From Hungatella hathewayi (GTDB lineage Bacteria > Bacillota > Clostridia > Lachnospirales > Lachnospiraceae): a stretch of DNA of 64,000 nucleotides. The translations under genes were made by a program, and so were the position numbers. The stretch lies in contig CP102274.1 in the NCBI GenBank assembly GCA_025149285.1, forward strand, positions 6,738,489-6,802,488, written 5' to 3'. Positions 17,027 through 24,229 of this stretch are shown here, piece after piece; the stretch's first letter is position 1; every line of letters begins with the position of its first letter. A model generated the notes under the pieces. That model did no database searches. It saw only the letters and a program-made list of their open reading frames with translations, and was not told where the DNA came from.

Positions 17027-17806
17027 ATGGGACTTGATATTTACGCCGGGCCGCTGACCCGGTACTATTCTCACAACTGGAAAACTGTTGTTCAGCAGTG
17101 GGCGGAGGAAAACGGATACTCTTTCAACCGCATCACCCCGGACGGGGAACCTGCTGATAACGAGGAAGAAATGTCCCCGGCTGAGGTCCAGGCGGCGGTG
17201 GAGAACTGGCGGGATCAGATCTTGAGCGCCATTTCTCAGCCGGGCCAGCCCCCCTACGCTCCCTGGCTTGAAGATAATGAGAAACCTTATTACACCGACA
17301 AGCCGGATTGGGATGCCTTCGGCGCTATGCTGCTGGTGGCCGCCTGTCGTACATACGAGGAACCGGTGCCTTCCACCGTGGAGAAGGACTGGATCTTCGG
17401 GGAGCATCCTCTGGTCGCCCGCCTTGCATCAGATGAGGAGCGGGTGTGGTCCCTGTTTCGTGGGGCTACCTGGTGGCTCCCTCTTTCTGACAACTTTCTG
17501 TTCCAAGGGTCCTTGCCTACCGATGACACCGCCGCTATCGCCACCTTGGGCGGACTGCGGAAGGAGCTGGAAAAGCTGAACCAGCTGGCGTGGCAGGCCG
17601 ATGAGGACACTATCCTTGGCTGGGCAGACACGGAGGGATACCCGGTAGACGGAACCGTAGACTCAGATGGACAGTACAGCAAGGCAGACATCCCGGAACA
17701 CACCCAGTATGACACTCAATCCCTTGCCAAGTTTGCCTTCTCCATGTTCTGGCGGGCCATGCGGTTTGCCGAGGAGCAGCAGGTGCCTATCCTGCTTGAC
17801 TATTAA
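17027..17806 (+). CDS. Hypothetical protein, MGLDIYAGPLTRYY family
   Basis: 259 residues with AAGGAGACATTGCT before the ATG. It opens MGLDIYAGPLTRYYSHNWKT, a beginning I associate with a conserved but unnamed family of immunity-array proteins. The remainder is rich in tryptophan and acidic residues with a helical C-terminus (LAKFAFSMFWRAMRFAEEQQ). No signal peptide or active-site motif is seen. Confidence 0.65.
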   Translation: MGLDIYAGPLTRYYSHNWKTVVQQWAEENGYSFNRITPDGEPADNEEEMSPAEVQAAVENWRDQILSAISQPGQPPYAPWLEDNEKPYYTDKPDWDAFGAMLLVAACRTYEEPVPSTVEKDWIFGEHPLVARLASDEERVWSLFRGATWWLPLSDNFLFQGSLPTDDTAAIATLGGLRKELEKLNQLAWQADEDTILGWADTEGYPVDGTVDSDGQYSKADIPEHTQYDTQSLAKFAFSMFWRAMRFAEEQQVPILLDY

Positions 17807-17832
17807 AGAGAATTCGTCAGGGGGTGGAGACC

Positions 17833-18708
17833 GTGGAACAAAAACGGCCGGCAGATATAATTCAGGAACTTCTGGACTACCTGTGGAACGGCCTGGGCCT
17901 GGAGGAAAAGGGCTGGAAGCGTCTGAAAAAGGGCGACTTCAAAAAGAAAATGAAAAACGGGCTGACCTATCAGATCTGGTTTGACCGGAGCCGCTACAAC
18001 TACATAGACTACGAAATCGGCCATGGGAATGTGGAGGTGGGCTTCAGCTGTATCATAAAGCAGGGAGATGACTACCTCTACTCTTTCAGAATTGAACCCA
18101 CAACAGGCGGTTCATTCTTTCGGATGCTGACAGAGGACCTGCGGCTGAACACCGAGCTGCTGGACACCTTTCTGCCCCTGATCCAAGCCCACTACCTTGA
18201 CTTTATCTCTCGCTTTGAGGTGGACCCAGCAGAGGCGCTCCAACCGGTCTGCGCCCCCTTTATCCAGCCGGAGGATTACAGCTGGTGCATTCATGTGCGG
18301 GAGCAGATGGTGGAACGGTACGGAACATCGGAGCAGCTGGCGGAGTACCGCCATCAGGCGGAATTGCGCGGAACGCCTGAACACAAGGCAAAGAACTGGA
18401 TGGGTTCGATGTTGTTCCACCTCTCCCACGCCAATGATGTGGATCAAGCCTGGGTCTCAAGCCGCACCAGAGAGGAACTGGACCAGGTAGTGGAACCCTT
18501 TGTGCAGGCCAAGCGGCAGACAGGACAGTGGACACAGGAGGATGAGGCGGGCTATCAGCTCTACCGGCAGGAAACAGATCCGAAGAAGCGCACCTTTCGG
18601 GTATGGTATCTCATCGCCAACCCCCGCGGCCTGCCGAAAGAGTTTGTCCAGAAAGAGCTGGAGTTTCGGTGGAAACTGTTCCCAGAAAAGAAGGAGGAAA
18701 CCAAATGA
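17833..18708 (+). CDS. Hypothetical protein of the immunity array
   Basis: GTG 17833 is the likeliest start (TGGAG a few bases upstream); GTG 17824 is also in frame. The product is about 291 residues, highly charged, and reads LEEKGWKRLKKGDFKKKMK then YQIWFDRSRYNYIDYEIGHG, resembling the aromatic strand pattern of DUF4304-type proteins. The C-terminal half is helical. The stop is coupled to the next start (ATGA). Confidence 0.6.
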   Translation: MEQKRPADIIQELLDYLWNGLGLEEKGWKRLKKGDFKKKMKNGLTYQIWFDRSRYNYIDYEIGHGNVEVGFSCIIKQGDDYLYSFRIEPTTGGSFFRMLTEDLRLNTELLDTFLPLIQAHYLDFISRFEVDPAEALQPVCAPFIQPEDYSWCIHVREQMVERYGTSEQLAEYRHQAELRGTPEHKAKNWMGSMLFHLSHANDVDQAWVSSRTREELDQVVEPFVQAKRQTGQWTQEDEAGYQLYRQETDPKKRTFRVWYLIANPRGLPKEFVQKELEFRWKLFPEKKEETK

Positions 18709-19583
18709 GCAATAAAGCTTTCCAGCAAAATCTGGACGACAAAAAAGGCCTCCAGCCCGGTGGCCCCTATCTCATTCAGATGCTGTTCAAAGAGCCGGTA
18801 GAAATGCCGGATAAAGAAAAAATGACTGCCGTAATGGAGAAGCACATCGGATCAACAGAGTGCTTCTGTTATGATAAGAAAATGGCTGGCTTTGCCGCAC
18901 AGGAGCATATTGCAGAGTTCAAGGACGGAAAATGCCCGGTGCAGCTGATGGTGATGAAATGCGACAAGTTCAAGGGCAAAGGCTTTGATGCCTTCCTGAT
19001 GAGCCAGATGTGGGACTGCCAGGAGGACCGGGAACGGATCTTCCGGGAGTGCAAATATCAGGTGGTAGCCACCGATATGCTGGCCGCGGCGCTTCCGGCG
19101 CTGGAGCGTGCCAACCTGGATGCCGACTTTTTGGAGGCTCTGGCGGAGCTGTACCCCACCTGTGAGGCATTCTATTTCCAGAACTGCGGCAAACTGTTTC
19201 TGGCGGAGGATGTGCGTTCTCACCAGATTGAAGGCTCGGATCGGTTCATCCGCTTTGGCGTCAATGTCCGCTTCTTTAACATCGAGGGCACGGAGGATAT
19301 GCTCATCGACACGGTGGGCATGAGCACCCTGTTCCTGCCCGACCTCCAATACCACTTCCACGACATGGACCCCAACTGGGTGGTAAACCACGCCTACAAT
19401 GTGGCATCGTACATATTGGAACATGATAACCCCATTCAGGATGGTGAAACCATAGACGGCGTGGCGGATGGCCGGATGTGTCGGGAGATCCAGTGGAAGT
19501 GCCAGTATGAGGACGCCCTGATCCAGCCGCCCAGAGGGGTGCTGGACATCCACATGGGCGAATATGCCGCGGGAGGGCGTTGA
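18705..19583 (+). CDS. DUF4261 domain protein
   Basis: ATG 18705 overlaps the previous stop and gives 292 residues; the longer frame back to 18603 lies inside the upstream gene. The C-terminal half shows DUF4261: VRFFNIEGTEDMLIDTVGMS, LFLPDLQYHFHDMDPN, and PIQDGETIDG. A related DUF4261 module lies inside the giant poly-immunity protein at residues 1309-1553, so the array holds two divergent copies. Function is presumed immunity. Confidence 0.75.
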   Translation: MSNKAFQQNLDDKKGLQPGGPYLIQMLFKEPVEMPDKEKMTAVMEKHIGSTECFCYDKKMAGFAAQEHIAEFKDGKCPVQLMVMKCDKFKGKGFDAFLMSQMWDCQEDRERIFRECKYQVVATDMLAAALPALERANLDADFLEALAELYPTCEAFYFQNCGKLFLAEDVRSHQIEGSDRFIRFGVNVRFFNIEGTEDMLIDTVGMSTLFLPDLQYHFHDMDPNWVVNHAYNVASYILEHDNPIQDGETIDGVADGRMCREIQWKCQYEDALIQPPRGVLDIHMGEYAAGGR

Positions 19584-19724
19584 ATGAACGGCGTTGTGCT
19601 CCTGGTGGGCGGAATGCTGCTTGTGGCGGTGATCAAGCTGATCGTAGACCGGAATTGGATGGTTCTGCTTCTCTGTGCGGTTGCCCTGTTCCTGGTCTTT
19701 GGGGCTGGACATCATACAAAATAG
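19584..19724 (+). CDS. 46-residue two-helix membrane protein
   Basis: ATG directly abuts the stop of the DUF4261 gene. The product begins MNGVVLLVGGMLLVAVIKLI and continues with a second hydrophobic stretch (WMVLLLCAVALFLVFGAG) after a short VDRN turn, then ends HHTK. Two closely spaced membrane helices are likely. GGGAGG lies about 12 bases before the ATG. It is the only clear membrane protein of the array and its last member before the WYL regulator. Confidence 0.55.
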   Translation: MNGVVLLVGGMLLVAVIKLIVDRNWMVLLLCAVALFLVFGAGHHTK

Positions 19725-19752
19725 GCCATTTTAAAAATCGAGGAGGTGAAGT

Positions 19753-20715
19753 ATGCAGAATTCAACAAATATGCGGATACTGGAATTACTCCGGTTTCTC
19801 TATGAGCGGACCGATGAAAACCATCCCGCCACAGTATCTGACATCATTGCCCATCTGAATGGAAAAGGAATTCAGGCAGTGCGGCAGACTGTTTACGCAG
19901 ATACCAATGCGCTGATCGATGCGGGGATTGATATTGTGGTGGTTAAGAGTACCCAAAACCAATATTTTATGGGAAACCGCCTGTTTGAGTATCCAGAACT
20001 GAAAATGCTGACAGACGCAGTAGCATCCTCGAAGATCATTTCTGCCAAGAAGTCTGAGGAGCTGGTGCAGAAATTATGCCGTCTGACCAGTCTACATCAG
20101 GCAAAGCAGCTTCAAAAATTTGCTGCTTTATCCAGCCGTGTCAAACCGCATAATGAAAAGGTTTACTACATCATTGACAATATCCAAACAGCGATTGGAA
20201 ACCATCAGCAAATTCGGTTCCAATACTATGAATATACTCAAGAAAAAAAGAAAATCTTAAAGCATGATGGATATTATTATGTCGTAAATCCTTATGCGCT
20301 TGAATGGAAAAATGACCATTACTATTTGATTGGATTTTCTCTGAAGCATCAGAAAATTGCTCACTTCCGTGTAGATCGGCTAACAAGTGTAGAAAATCTG
20401 GAAACTTACTTTATGCCGATAGAGGGATTTGATGTAGCCTCCTATACAAATAAAATGGTTGATATGTTTACATCGGAGTCATCGAAGGAAGTAACCCTTC
20501 TATGTGAAAACGAATTGATGAGAGTAATCATAGATCATTATGGAGAAGATGCTGCTGTTGATAGGTATGATGATACACACTTCACAGCCAAAATTGAAGT
20601 GAACCCCAGTGGAACTTTTTATGGCTGGATATTCAAATTCAAAGGGAAAATAAAAATTCTCTCTCCCAAAGAGTGCATTACGGAAATGCAGCAAATCGCT
20701 CAGGAATTTATATAG
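19753..20715 (+). CDS. WYL-domain transcriptional regulator
   Basis: 320 residues, AGGAGG six bases before ATG. The N-terminal third is a winged helix (MRILELLRFLYERTDENHP, then VRQTVYADTNALIDAGID). The middle carries the WYL core as IRFQYYEYTQEKKK, YYVVNPYALEWKNDHYYLIG, and HFRVDRL, ending with a WCX-like strand domain. Such proteins sense ligands, often nucleic-acid derived, and repress defence or element genes. It follows the immunity array by 28 bases and may regulate it. A terminator follows at 20721. The gene is distinctly more AT-rich than the array. Confidence 0.85.
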   Translation: MQNSTNMRILELLRFLYERTDENHPATVSDIIAHLNGKGIQAVRQTVYADTNALIDAGIDIVVVKSTQNQYFMGNRLFEYPELKMLTDAVASSKIISAKKSEELVQKLCRLTSLHQAKQLQKFAALSSRVKPHNEKVYYIIDNIQTAIGNHQQIRFQYYEYTQEKKKILKHDGYYYVVNPYALEWKNDHYYLIGFSLKHQKIAHFRVDRLTSVENLETYFMPIEGFDVASYTNKMVDMFTSESSKEVTLLCENELMRVIIDHYGEDAAVDRYDDTHFTAKIEVNPSGTFYGWIFKFKGKIKILSPKECITEMQQIAQEFI

Positions 20716-20718
20716 CGC

Positions 20719-20753
20719 AAAAGAGGTGTTATTGATTTTTAACACCTCTTTTC
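20719..20753 (+). terminator. Rho-independent terminator after the WYL gene
   Basis: AAGAGGTGTT (20721-20730) pairs with AACACCTCTT (20741-20750), followed by TT. The A and T runs on each side would let it work on both strands. It closes the long left-hand transcription unit. Confidence 0.85.
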
Positions 20754-20770
20754 AAATGAAATTTTTATCC

Positions 20771-20799
20771 TTGAAGTGAACAGATGTTCGATATACAAT
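20771..20799 (+). promoter_or_regulatory. Promoter with LexA/DinR-like box
   Basis: TTGAAG (20771-20776) and TACAAT (20794-20799) are separated by exactly 17 bases. In the spacer, GAACAGATGTTC (20778-20789) fits the Gram-positive SOS box core GAAC-RNRY-GTTY. LexA binding there would block RNA polymerase. The promoter serves the XRE/ImmA pair. Confidence 0.65.
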
Positions 20800-20809
20800 A
20801 TAAGCAAGA

Positions 20810-20829
20810 TGTTCGCAGTTCGTCGAACA
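20810..20829. promoter_or_regulatory. 20-bp operator, copy 1
   Basis: TGTTCG and CGAACA flank an 8-base centre just after the expected transcription start. The same 20-bp architecture recurs as a perfect palindrome at 21912-21931. It is a likely binding site for the XRE repressor encoded directly downstream. Confidence 0.6.
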
Positions 20830-20846
20830 AATGAGAGGTGAATGCT

Positions 20847-21215
20847 GTGGGCAATATAACTTTTGGATCATTTATAGCCGAGAAACGCAAGGCGCACAAA
20901 TTCAATTTACGCGATACAGCCAAGCATTTGAATATTGCTTACGGTTATCTGTGTGATATTGAGCAAAGCCGCCGTCCTGCACCCAATGGAGATTTTGTGG
21001 AACGCATCTCTGCCTTTCTGAATTTGGATAAATCAGAACATGAGTTGCTTTTGGATCTGGCTGCAAAATCACGCAATACAGTATCTGCTGATTTGCCAGA
21101 CTATATCATGGAAAAAGATATTGTTCGGGCAGCCTTGCGTGTGGCAAAAGAAGTAGATGCTACCGATGAAGAATGGCAGACATTTATGAAAATGCTAAAG
21201 GAGCGTAAACGATAG
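20847..21215 (+). CDS. XRE-family repressor (ImmR-like)
   Basis: GTG 20847 has GAGAGG eight bases upstream; a GTG at 20838 is in frame but overlaps that site. The 122-residue product has an N-terminal helix-turn-helix (LRDTAKHLNIAYGYLCDIEQ) and a helical C-terminus. It is followed by an ImmA/IrrE protease gene after 11 bases, the ImmR-ImmA arrangement in which the protease cleaves the repressor to induce element genes. The LexA-like box in its promoter adds an SOS link. Confidence 0.85.
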   Translation: MGNITFGSFIAEKRKAHKFNLRDTAKHLNIAYGYLCDIEQSRRPAPNGDFVERISAFLNLDKSEHELLLDLAAKSRNTVSADLPDYIMEKDIVRAALRVAKEVDATDEEWQTFMKMLKERKR

Positions 21216-21226
21216 GGGGGAGAGCT

Positions 21227-21841
21227 TTGTCAATTCCACAAATCCGTACAGAAGCAATCGAGGCAGTAGGGCGAAAAATCCTGATGGAATATGATCCCTC
21301 TCTGCTATCCGGGCAACCATGTCCTGTGCCAATCGAAACCATTATCGAGACAAAGTTTGATCTAATCCTGGAGTTTCATACACTAAGAAAAAACCCCAAG
21401 ATATTAGGGGAAACAATTTTCGATGACGGTGCTGTTGTCTTATATGACCAGATACAGAGACAGTATCGAATGATTGCAGTAAGAGCCGGTACAATCTTAA
21501 TTGATGAACGGCTTTGTGATCCGTCAAAATTAGGGCGGCTCCGTTTTACCTGTGCCCATGAGCTGGCTCATTGGGTACTACATAAGAAGTTGTACTCTGG
21601 TACTGGAGATGTTGCTACTTATAACGGAAATGTTTCTTCCGACGAAAGTCATGGCATAATTGAGCGTCAGGCGGATACTCTGGCTTCTGCTCTGCTGATG
21701 CCTTTACCGCAGATCAAAAAATGTTTTTACCGGCTTAAAATAGGCCGGACAGATGAACAGCTCATTGCTGAAATGGCAAATATTTTTGAGGTTTCCAAGC
21801 AAGCAATGCAGATTCGTCTAAAATCCAGAAACCTGATATAA
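21227..21841 (+). CDS. ImmA/IrrE-type metallopeptidase
   Basis: 204 residues starting at TTG 21227 behind GGGGGGAGAGC. The zinc-binding HELAH motif lies around residue 111 (FTCAHELAHWVLH), followed by a downstream glutamate in IIERQADTLASALLMP. The C-terminal part resembles a small winged helix (EVSKQAMQIRLK). In ICEBs1 and related elements, ImmA cleaves the ImmR repressor after DNA damage or a quorum signal. The upstream XRE protein is the expected substrate. Confidence 0.88.
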   Translation: MSIPQIRTEAIEAVGRKILMEYDPSLLSGQPCPVPIETIIETKFDLILEFHTLRKNPKILGETIFDDGAVVLYDQIQRQYRMIAVRAGTILIDERLCDPSKLGRLRFTCAHELAHWVLHKKLYSGTGDVATYNGNVSSDESHGIIERQADTLASALLMPLPQIKKCFYRLKIGRTDEQLIAEMANIFEVSKQAMQIRLKSRNLI

Positions 21842-21911
21842 CCAAATGGGGGAATAGAGAGAGGCACTGCCCTCTCTCACGCTCCTCTGCTATGCTATTT
21901 TGTACCTAATA

Positions 21912-21931
21912 TGTTCGCAATATTGCGAACA
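21912..21931. promoter_or_regulatory. 20-bp operator, copy 2 (perfect palindrome)
   Basis: TGTTCGCAATATTGCGAACA is a perfect 20-bp palindrome immediately before the AAGGAGG of the next gene. It shares TGTTCG-N8-CGAACA with the site at 20810-20829, so one repressor probably controls both genes. Confidence 0.7.
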
Positions 21932-21945
21932 AGGAGGGATGTTCT

Positions 21946-22482
21946 ATGAGAAAAGAAAGCACAACAATCCAAAAATGTAACAGCAGGCTAACAGCTTTGG
22001 GGCTTAACAGCGACGCTGCGTTTCATAGAAGTAAGCTGATTCTAAAGATTTACCGTGATGTAGTCTGGGTTCTGAGTGAACGGGCAGAAGAATTACAAGA
22101 AACTGCTTGGATTATGGGAGAACAAGATATAGAGTCTGGCCTCTGCTATCTTGAAAATTTTGCACCAGATATTGAACTGCAAGCCTTTGAAGAAAAAGTT
22201 TGCTGCCTTGTTCAAAATCAAATGCTAGTCAATATTATTGACCGTGCACTCCTTCGTCTGAAACGGTATCCGGATCGAGGAGAACTTTACTATGAAATTT
22301 TGACTAAGCAATTTATCTATCGGTTCAACAGTACAGAGAAAGAATTGCTGGAAGAACTAAATATAGAGCGCAGTGTCTTTTATGACCGAAAACGAGAAGC
22401 CATCTATTTATTTTCTGTTTGCTTGTTTGGATATTCTATTCCAGAAGTCCTGGAGGAGCTGCCCCGACTAAATCCCGACTAA
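21946..22482 (+). CDS. ArpU/sigma-like element regulator
   Basis: 178 residues behind AAGGAGGGATGTTCT. Helical, with ILKIYRDVVWVLSERAEELQ near residue 30 and a C-terminal helix-turn-helix-like end (LLEELNIERSVFYDRKREAI). A gene at 38499 in element C encodes a relative of similar length with the same YRDVVW and FYDRKREA/YYRRRREA landmarks. Such ArpU-like proteins act as late regulators in phages and conjugative elements. It is preceded by the 20-bp operator. Its last codons form part of an 11-bp repeat array. Confidence 0.7.
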   Translation: MRKESTTIQKCNSRLTALGLNSDAAFHRSKLILKIYRDVVWVLSERAEELQETAWIMGEQDIESGLCYLENFAPDIELQAFEEKVCCLVQNQMLVNIIDRALLRLKRYPDRGELYYEILTKQFIYRFNSTEKELLEELNIERSVFYDRKREAIYLFSVCLFGYSIPEVLEELPRLNPD

Positions 22483-22512
22483 ATCCCGACAAATCCCCGA
22501 CCTAATCCCTAC
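22463..22512 (+). repeat. 11-bp iterons CCCGAC
   Basis: CCCGAC starts at 22463, 22474, 22485 and 22496, with CCCTAC at 22507: five units on an exact 11-bp register, the first two being CCCGACTAAAT. Further CCGAC copies follow at 22519 and 22526. The array overlaps the end of the ArpU-like gene. Iterons of this spacing often bind replication or relaxosome proteins. Confidence 0.7.
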
Positions 22513-22585
22513 TCCCTTCCGACTTCCGACCTGCTATACTTGTTATAGTGGCAGGAATGCGCTAAATTGAATACTTTTCTACATA

Positions 22586-22611
22586 AGGCCCGGCATTAAC
22601 CGGGCTTTTTT
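22586..22611 (+). terminator. Rho-independent terminator
   Basis: GCCCGG (22588-22593), loop CATTAA, CCGGGC (22600-22605), then TTTTTT. It lies after the ArpU-like gene and iterons and before the leader of the next gene. Confidence 0.85.
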
Positions 22612-22698
22612 CATTCCTGCTGCAATATGGCGGCAGGAACATGGCTGGAGGTGAAAACACTTCCGGCCTTTTTCTTTGCCCGGTATTAGGAGGCCGGT

Positions 22699-22734
22699 AT
22701 GCGCTGGGAGGCGTACATAGCAAAATATCCATGA
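22699..22734 (+). CDS. Possible 11-residue leader peptide
   Basis: AGGAGG at 22688-22693 precedes an ATG encoding MRWEAYIAKYP and a stop, ending two bases before a 12-bp hairpin that overlaps the next ribosome site. The arrangement is that of a translational attenuator. Support is only the layout; the reading frame itself is too short to judge. Confidence 0.35.
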   Translation: MRWEAYIAKYP

Positions 22735-22736
22735 CA

Positions 22737-22772
22737 CCGTTCAAATTCGCTGACTACCAAGAATTTGAACGG
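22737..22772 (+). promoter_or_regulatory. Hairpin overlapping a ribosome binding site
   Basis: CCGTTCAAATTC (22737-22748) pairs perfectly with GAATTTGAACGG (22761-22772) across a 12-base loop. The last two bases of the stem are the first two of GGAGG (22771-22775), so folding would limit access to the site for the gene at 22783. Confidence 0.7.
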
Positions 22773-22782
22773 AGGAAAGGAT

Positions 22783-23331
22783 ATGACGAGAGTATTCATT
22801 TGGAAAAATAACAGCCCACAGGAATGGGAGGAAATCAGTTTTTCAGCGTTCAGTAAGGCACGCCGCAATGGTTGCTTTACTGGGCGCTTTTTTGTTGAAA
22901 CAGTCAAAATGTTCCGTGATGAAGATGACCGCATTATCATGGAATGTTCTCGCAAAGATTTTGAAAAATACCAACAGGAGGACCGCCACAGCCGCTATCT
23001 CCAGGAACATGAGAAAAGTCGCTCTATATTCCCGGCTTCTCATGTGGGAGATCGTGACGGCACAGAGGAAGGTTATCAGGATACAGATTTGTTTGTGGAT
23101 GAATCTGTTGATACTGCGGAACAAGCTATTCAGAATTTACTTCTTGAGGATTTACACCAAGCTCTATTGAAACTGAGTCCAGCAGAACGAGATTTTATAT
23201 TGTCCTATTATGAAATGAAAATACCAAATGCAACTTGTTTAGCCCAACGATATGGTATTACTCGGCAAGCCGCAGATAAGCGATTGAAAAAAATTGAAGA
23301 AAAAATAAAAAAGTTGGTTGCGATTTTCTAA
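22783..23331 (+). CDS. Sigma-70 region-4-like protein
   Basis: 182 residues; ATG 22783 is seven bases after GGAGG. The C-terminal segment (LHQALLKLSPAERDFILSYY, then LAQRYGITRQAADKRLKKIEEKI) is a classic sigma region 4 helix-turn-helix. The N-terminal half is charged and lacks a clear region 2. Such proteins are common in clostridial conjugative elements and may direct element promoters. Expression is probably controlled by the leader hairpin. Confidence 0.78.
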   Translation: MTRVFIWKNNSPQEWEEISFSAFSKARRNGCFTGRFFVETVKMFRDEDDRIIMECSRKDFEKYQQEDRHSRYLQEHEKSRSIFPASHVGDRDGTEEGYQDTDLFVDESVDTAEQAIQNLLLEDLHQALLKLSPAERDFILSYYEMKIPNATCLAQRYGITRQAADKRLKKIEEKIKKLVAIF

Positions 23332-23339
23332 AAAAGTGG

Positions 23340-23745
23340 CAGTAGCAAGTGAGAGGGAAATCCTTTCACTTGCACCTTGACAACCTCATATACGAATCAT
23401 TAAGTTTGATCCTCTTTGGGCGTAATAGCCGCTACATCAGCGGTATATTTTCTGAGAGCTGCCACTCGCATAACAGGCCAACCCATTTTTGCTGTATAGA
23501 TGAGTTTTCGGTTTATCAGAAATATATCAGGCTGGAATACATCGGATGGCATCCGGTCATGGCATAACAAGGAGGAAAGCTCTCTTACAGCCATAGTCCG
23601 AGCGTGATAATAACCGTCGCAGGCCATGGGTAAGACCAAACGAAGTGGAGGTGAAACTCCTGAGAAGCAGGCCAGCCACCTGCGGCTTAATGATTACCCA
23701 AATCCCTGGGGTGTCGTGGACAAGTAAGGGATAAAACAGGCGCTA
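23340..23745 (+). ncRNA. Candidate structured RNA region
   Basis: About 490 bases between the sigma-like gene and mazF contain no convincing gene. A 12-bp stem with one G-U pair (23345-23356 with 23362-23373, loop GAAAT) follows the sigma-like stop without a U-run. Further on, TGGGTAA (23627-23633) pairs with TTACCCA (23694-23700), enclosing two hairpins: GGAG/CTCC (23647-23660) and GCAGG/CCTGC (23667-23683). CGGATG-G-CATCCG lies near 23545. This looks like a multibranched RNA. No known RNA family is recognised. Confidence 0.45.
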
Positions 23746-23781
23746 AATTGAAGGAGACTCTGTAATTTGCAGAGCCTCCTT
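23740..23781 (+). terminator. Hairpin after a repeated 13-mer
   Basis: AAGGAGACTCTG (23751-23762) pairs with CAGAGCCTCCTT (23770-23781) except for one mismatch. It is preceded by GCGCTAAATTGAA (23740-23752), which also occurs exactly at 22559-22571, just before the terminator at 22588. The stem has only a short U-rich tail, so attenuation is as likely as full termination. Confidence 0.5.
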
Positions 23782-23818
23782 CTTACATAATCAAATCTCA
23801 AAACATAGGAGGATGAAC

Positions 23819-24199
23819 ATGAAAGAAGATTGGATTTATAAGCGTGGGGATTTATATTATGCCAATTTGAACCCTTATTTTGGATCAGAGCAAGGCGGCA
23901 CCCGTCCTGTCCTGGTTCTTCAAAACAATGTGGGGAATTTTTTCTGCCCCACTTTGATCGTAGCTCCACTCACCAGTAAATGGATTAAGAAAAAGGAACT
24001 GCCCACACACTATGCACTGGAGAGCGTTCCAGAGCTTGGACTGAAATCTGTTGTTCTGCTGGAGCAAATTAAAACGATTGATAAAAGGCGTGTTTTATCG
24101 TACATTGGGCGCGTATCTCGCGAAGAAATGAGAGCGATTGATGATGCTCTGCAAGTTAGTTTAGATATTCATATTCCGGAGGAAATGGAGGCTCCGTAA
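23819..24199 (+). CDS. mazF: MazF/PemK-like endoribonuclease toxin
   Basis: ATG 23819 stands six bases after AGGAGG; ATG 23813 touches that site and is unlikely. The 126-residue product has the MazF core: RGDLYYANLNP, then GSEQGGTRPVLVLQNN, and PTLIVAPLTSK. MazF toxins cleave mRNA at short sequences and are normally countered by a MazE antitoxin. No antitoxin gene is visible immediately upstream, where there is a long noncoding stretch; the small DNA-binding protein downstream is excisionase-like rather than MazE-like. Confidence 0.88.
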   Translation: MKEDWIYKRGDLYYANLNPYFGSEQGGTRPVLVLQNNVGNFFCPTLIVAPLTSKWIKKKELPTHYALESVPELGLKSVVLLEQIKTIDKRRVLSYIGRVSREEMRAIDDALQVSLDIHIPEEMEAP

Positions 24200-24229
24200 G
24201 GCCACTTACCGGATAAAGGAGGCGTTTTT

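Noticed and set aside
23349..23567. 72-codon frame in the gap before mazF
   Set aside because: It has no suitable ribosome site, and it overlaps the stem at 23345-23373; RNA structure explains the region better.
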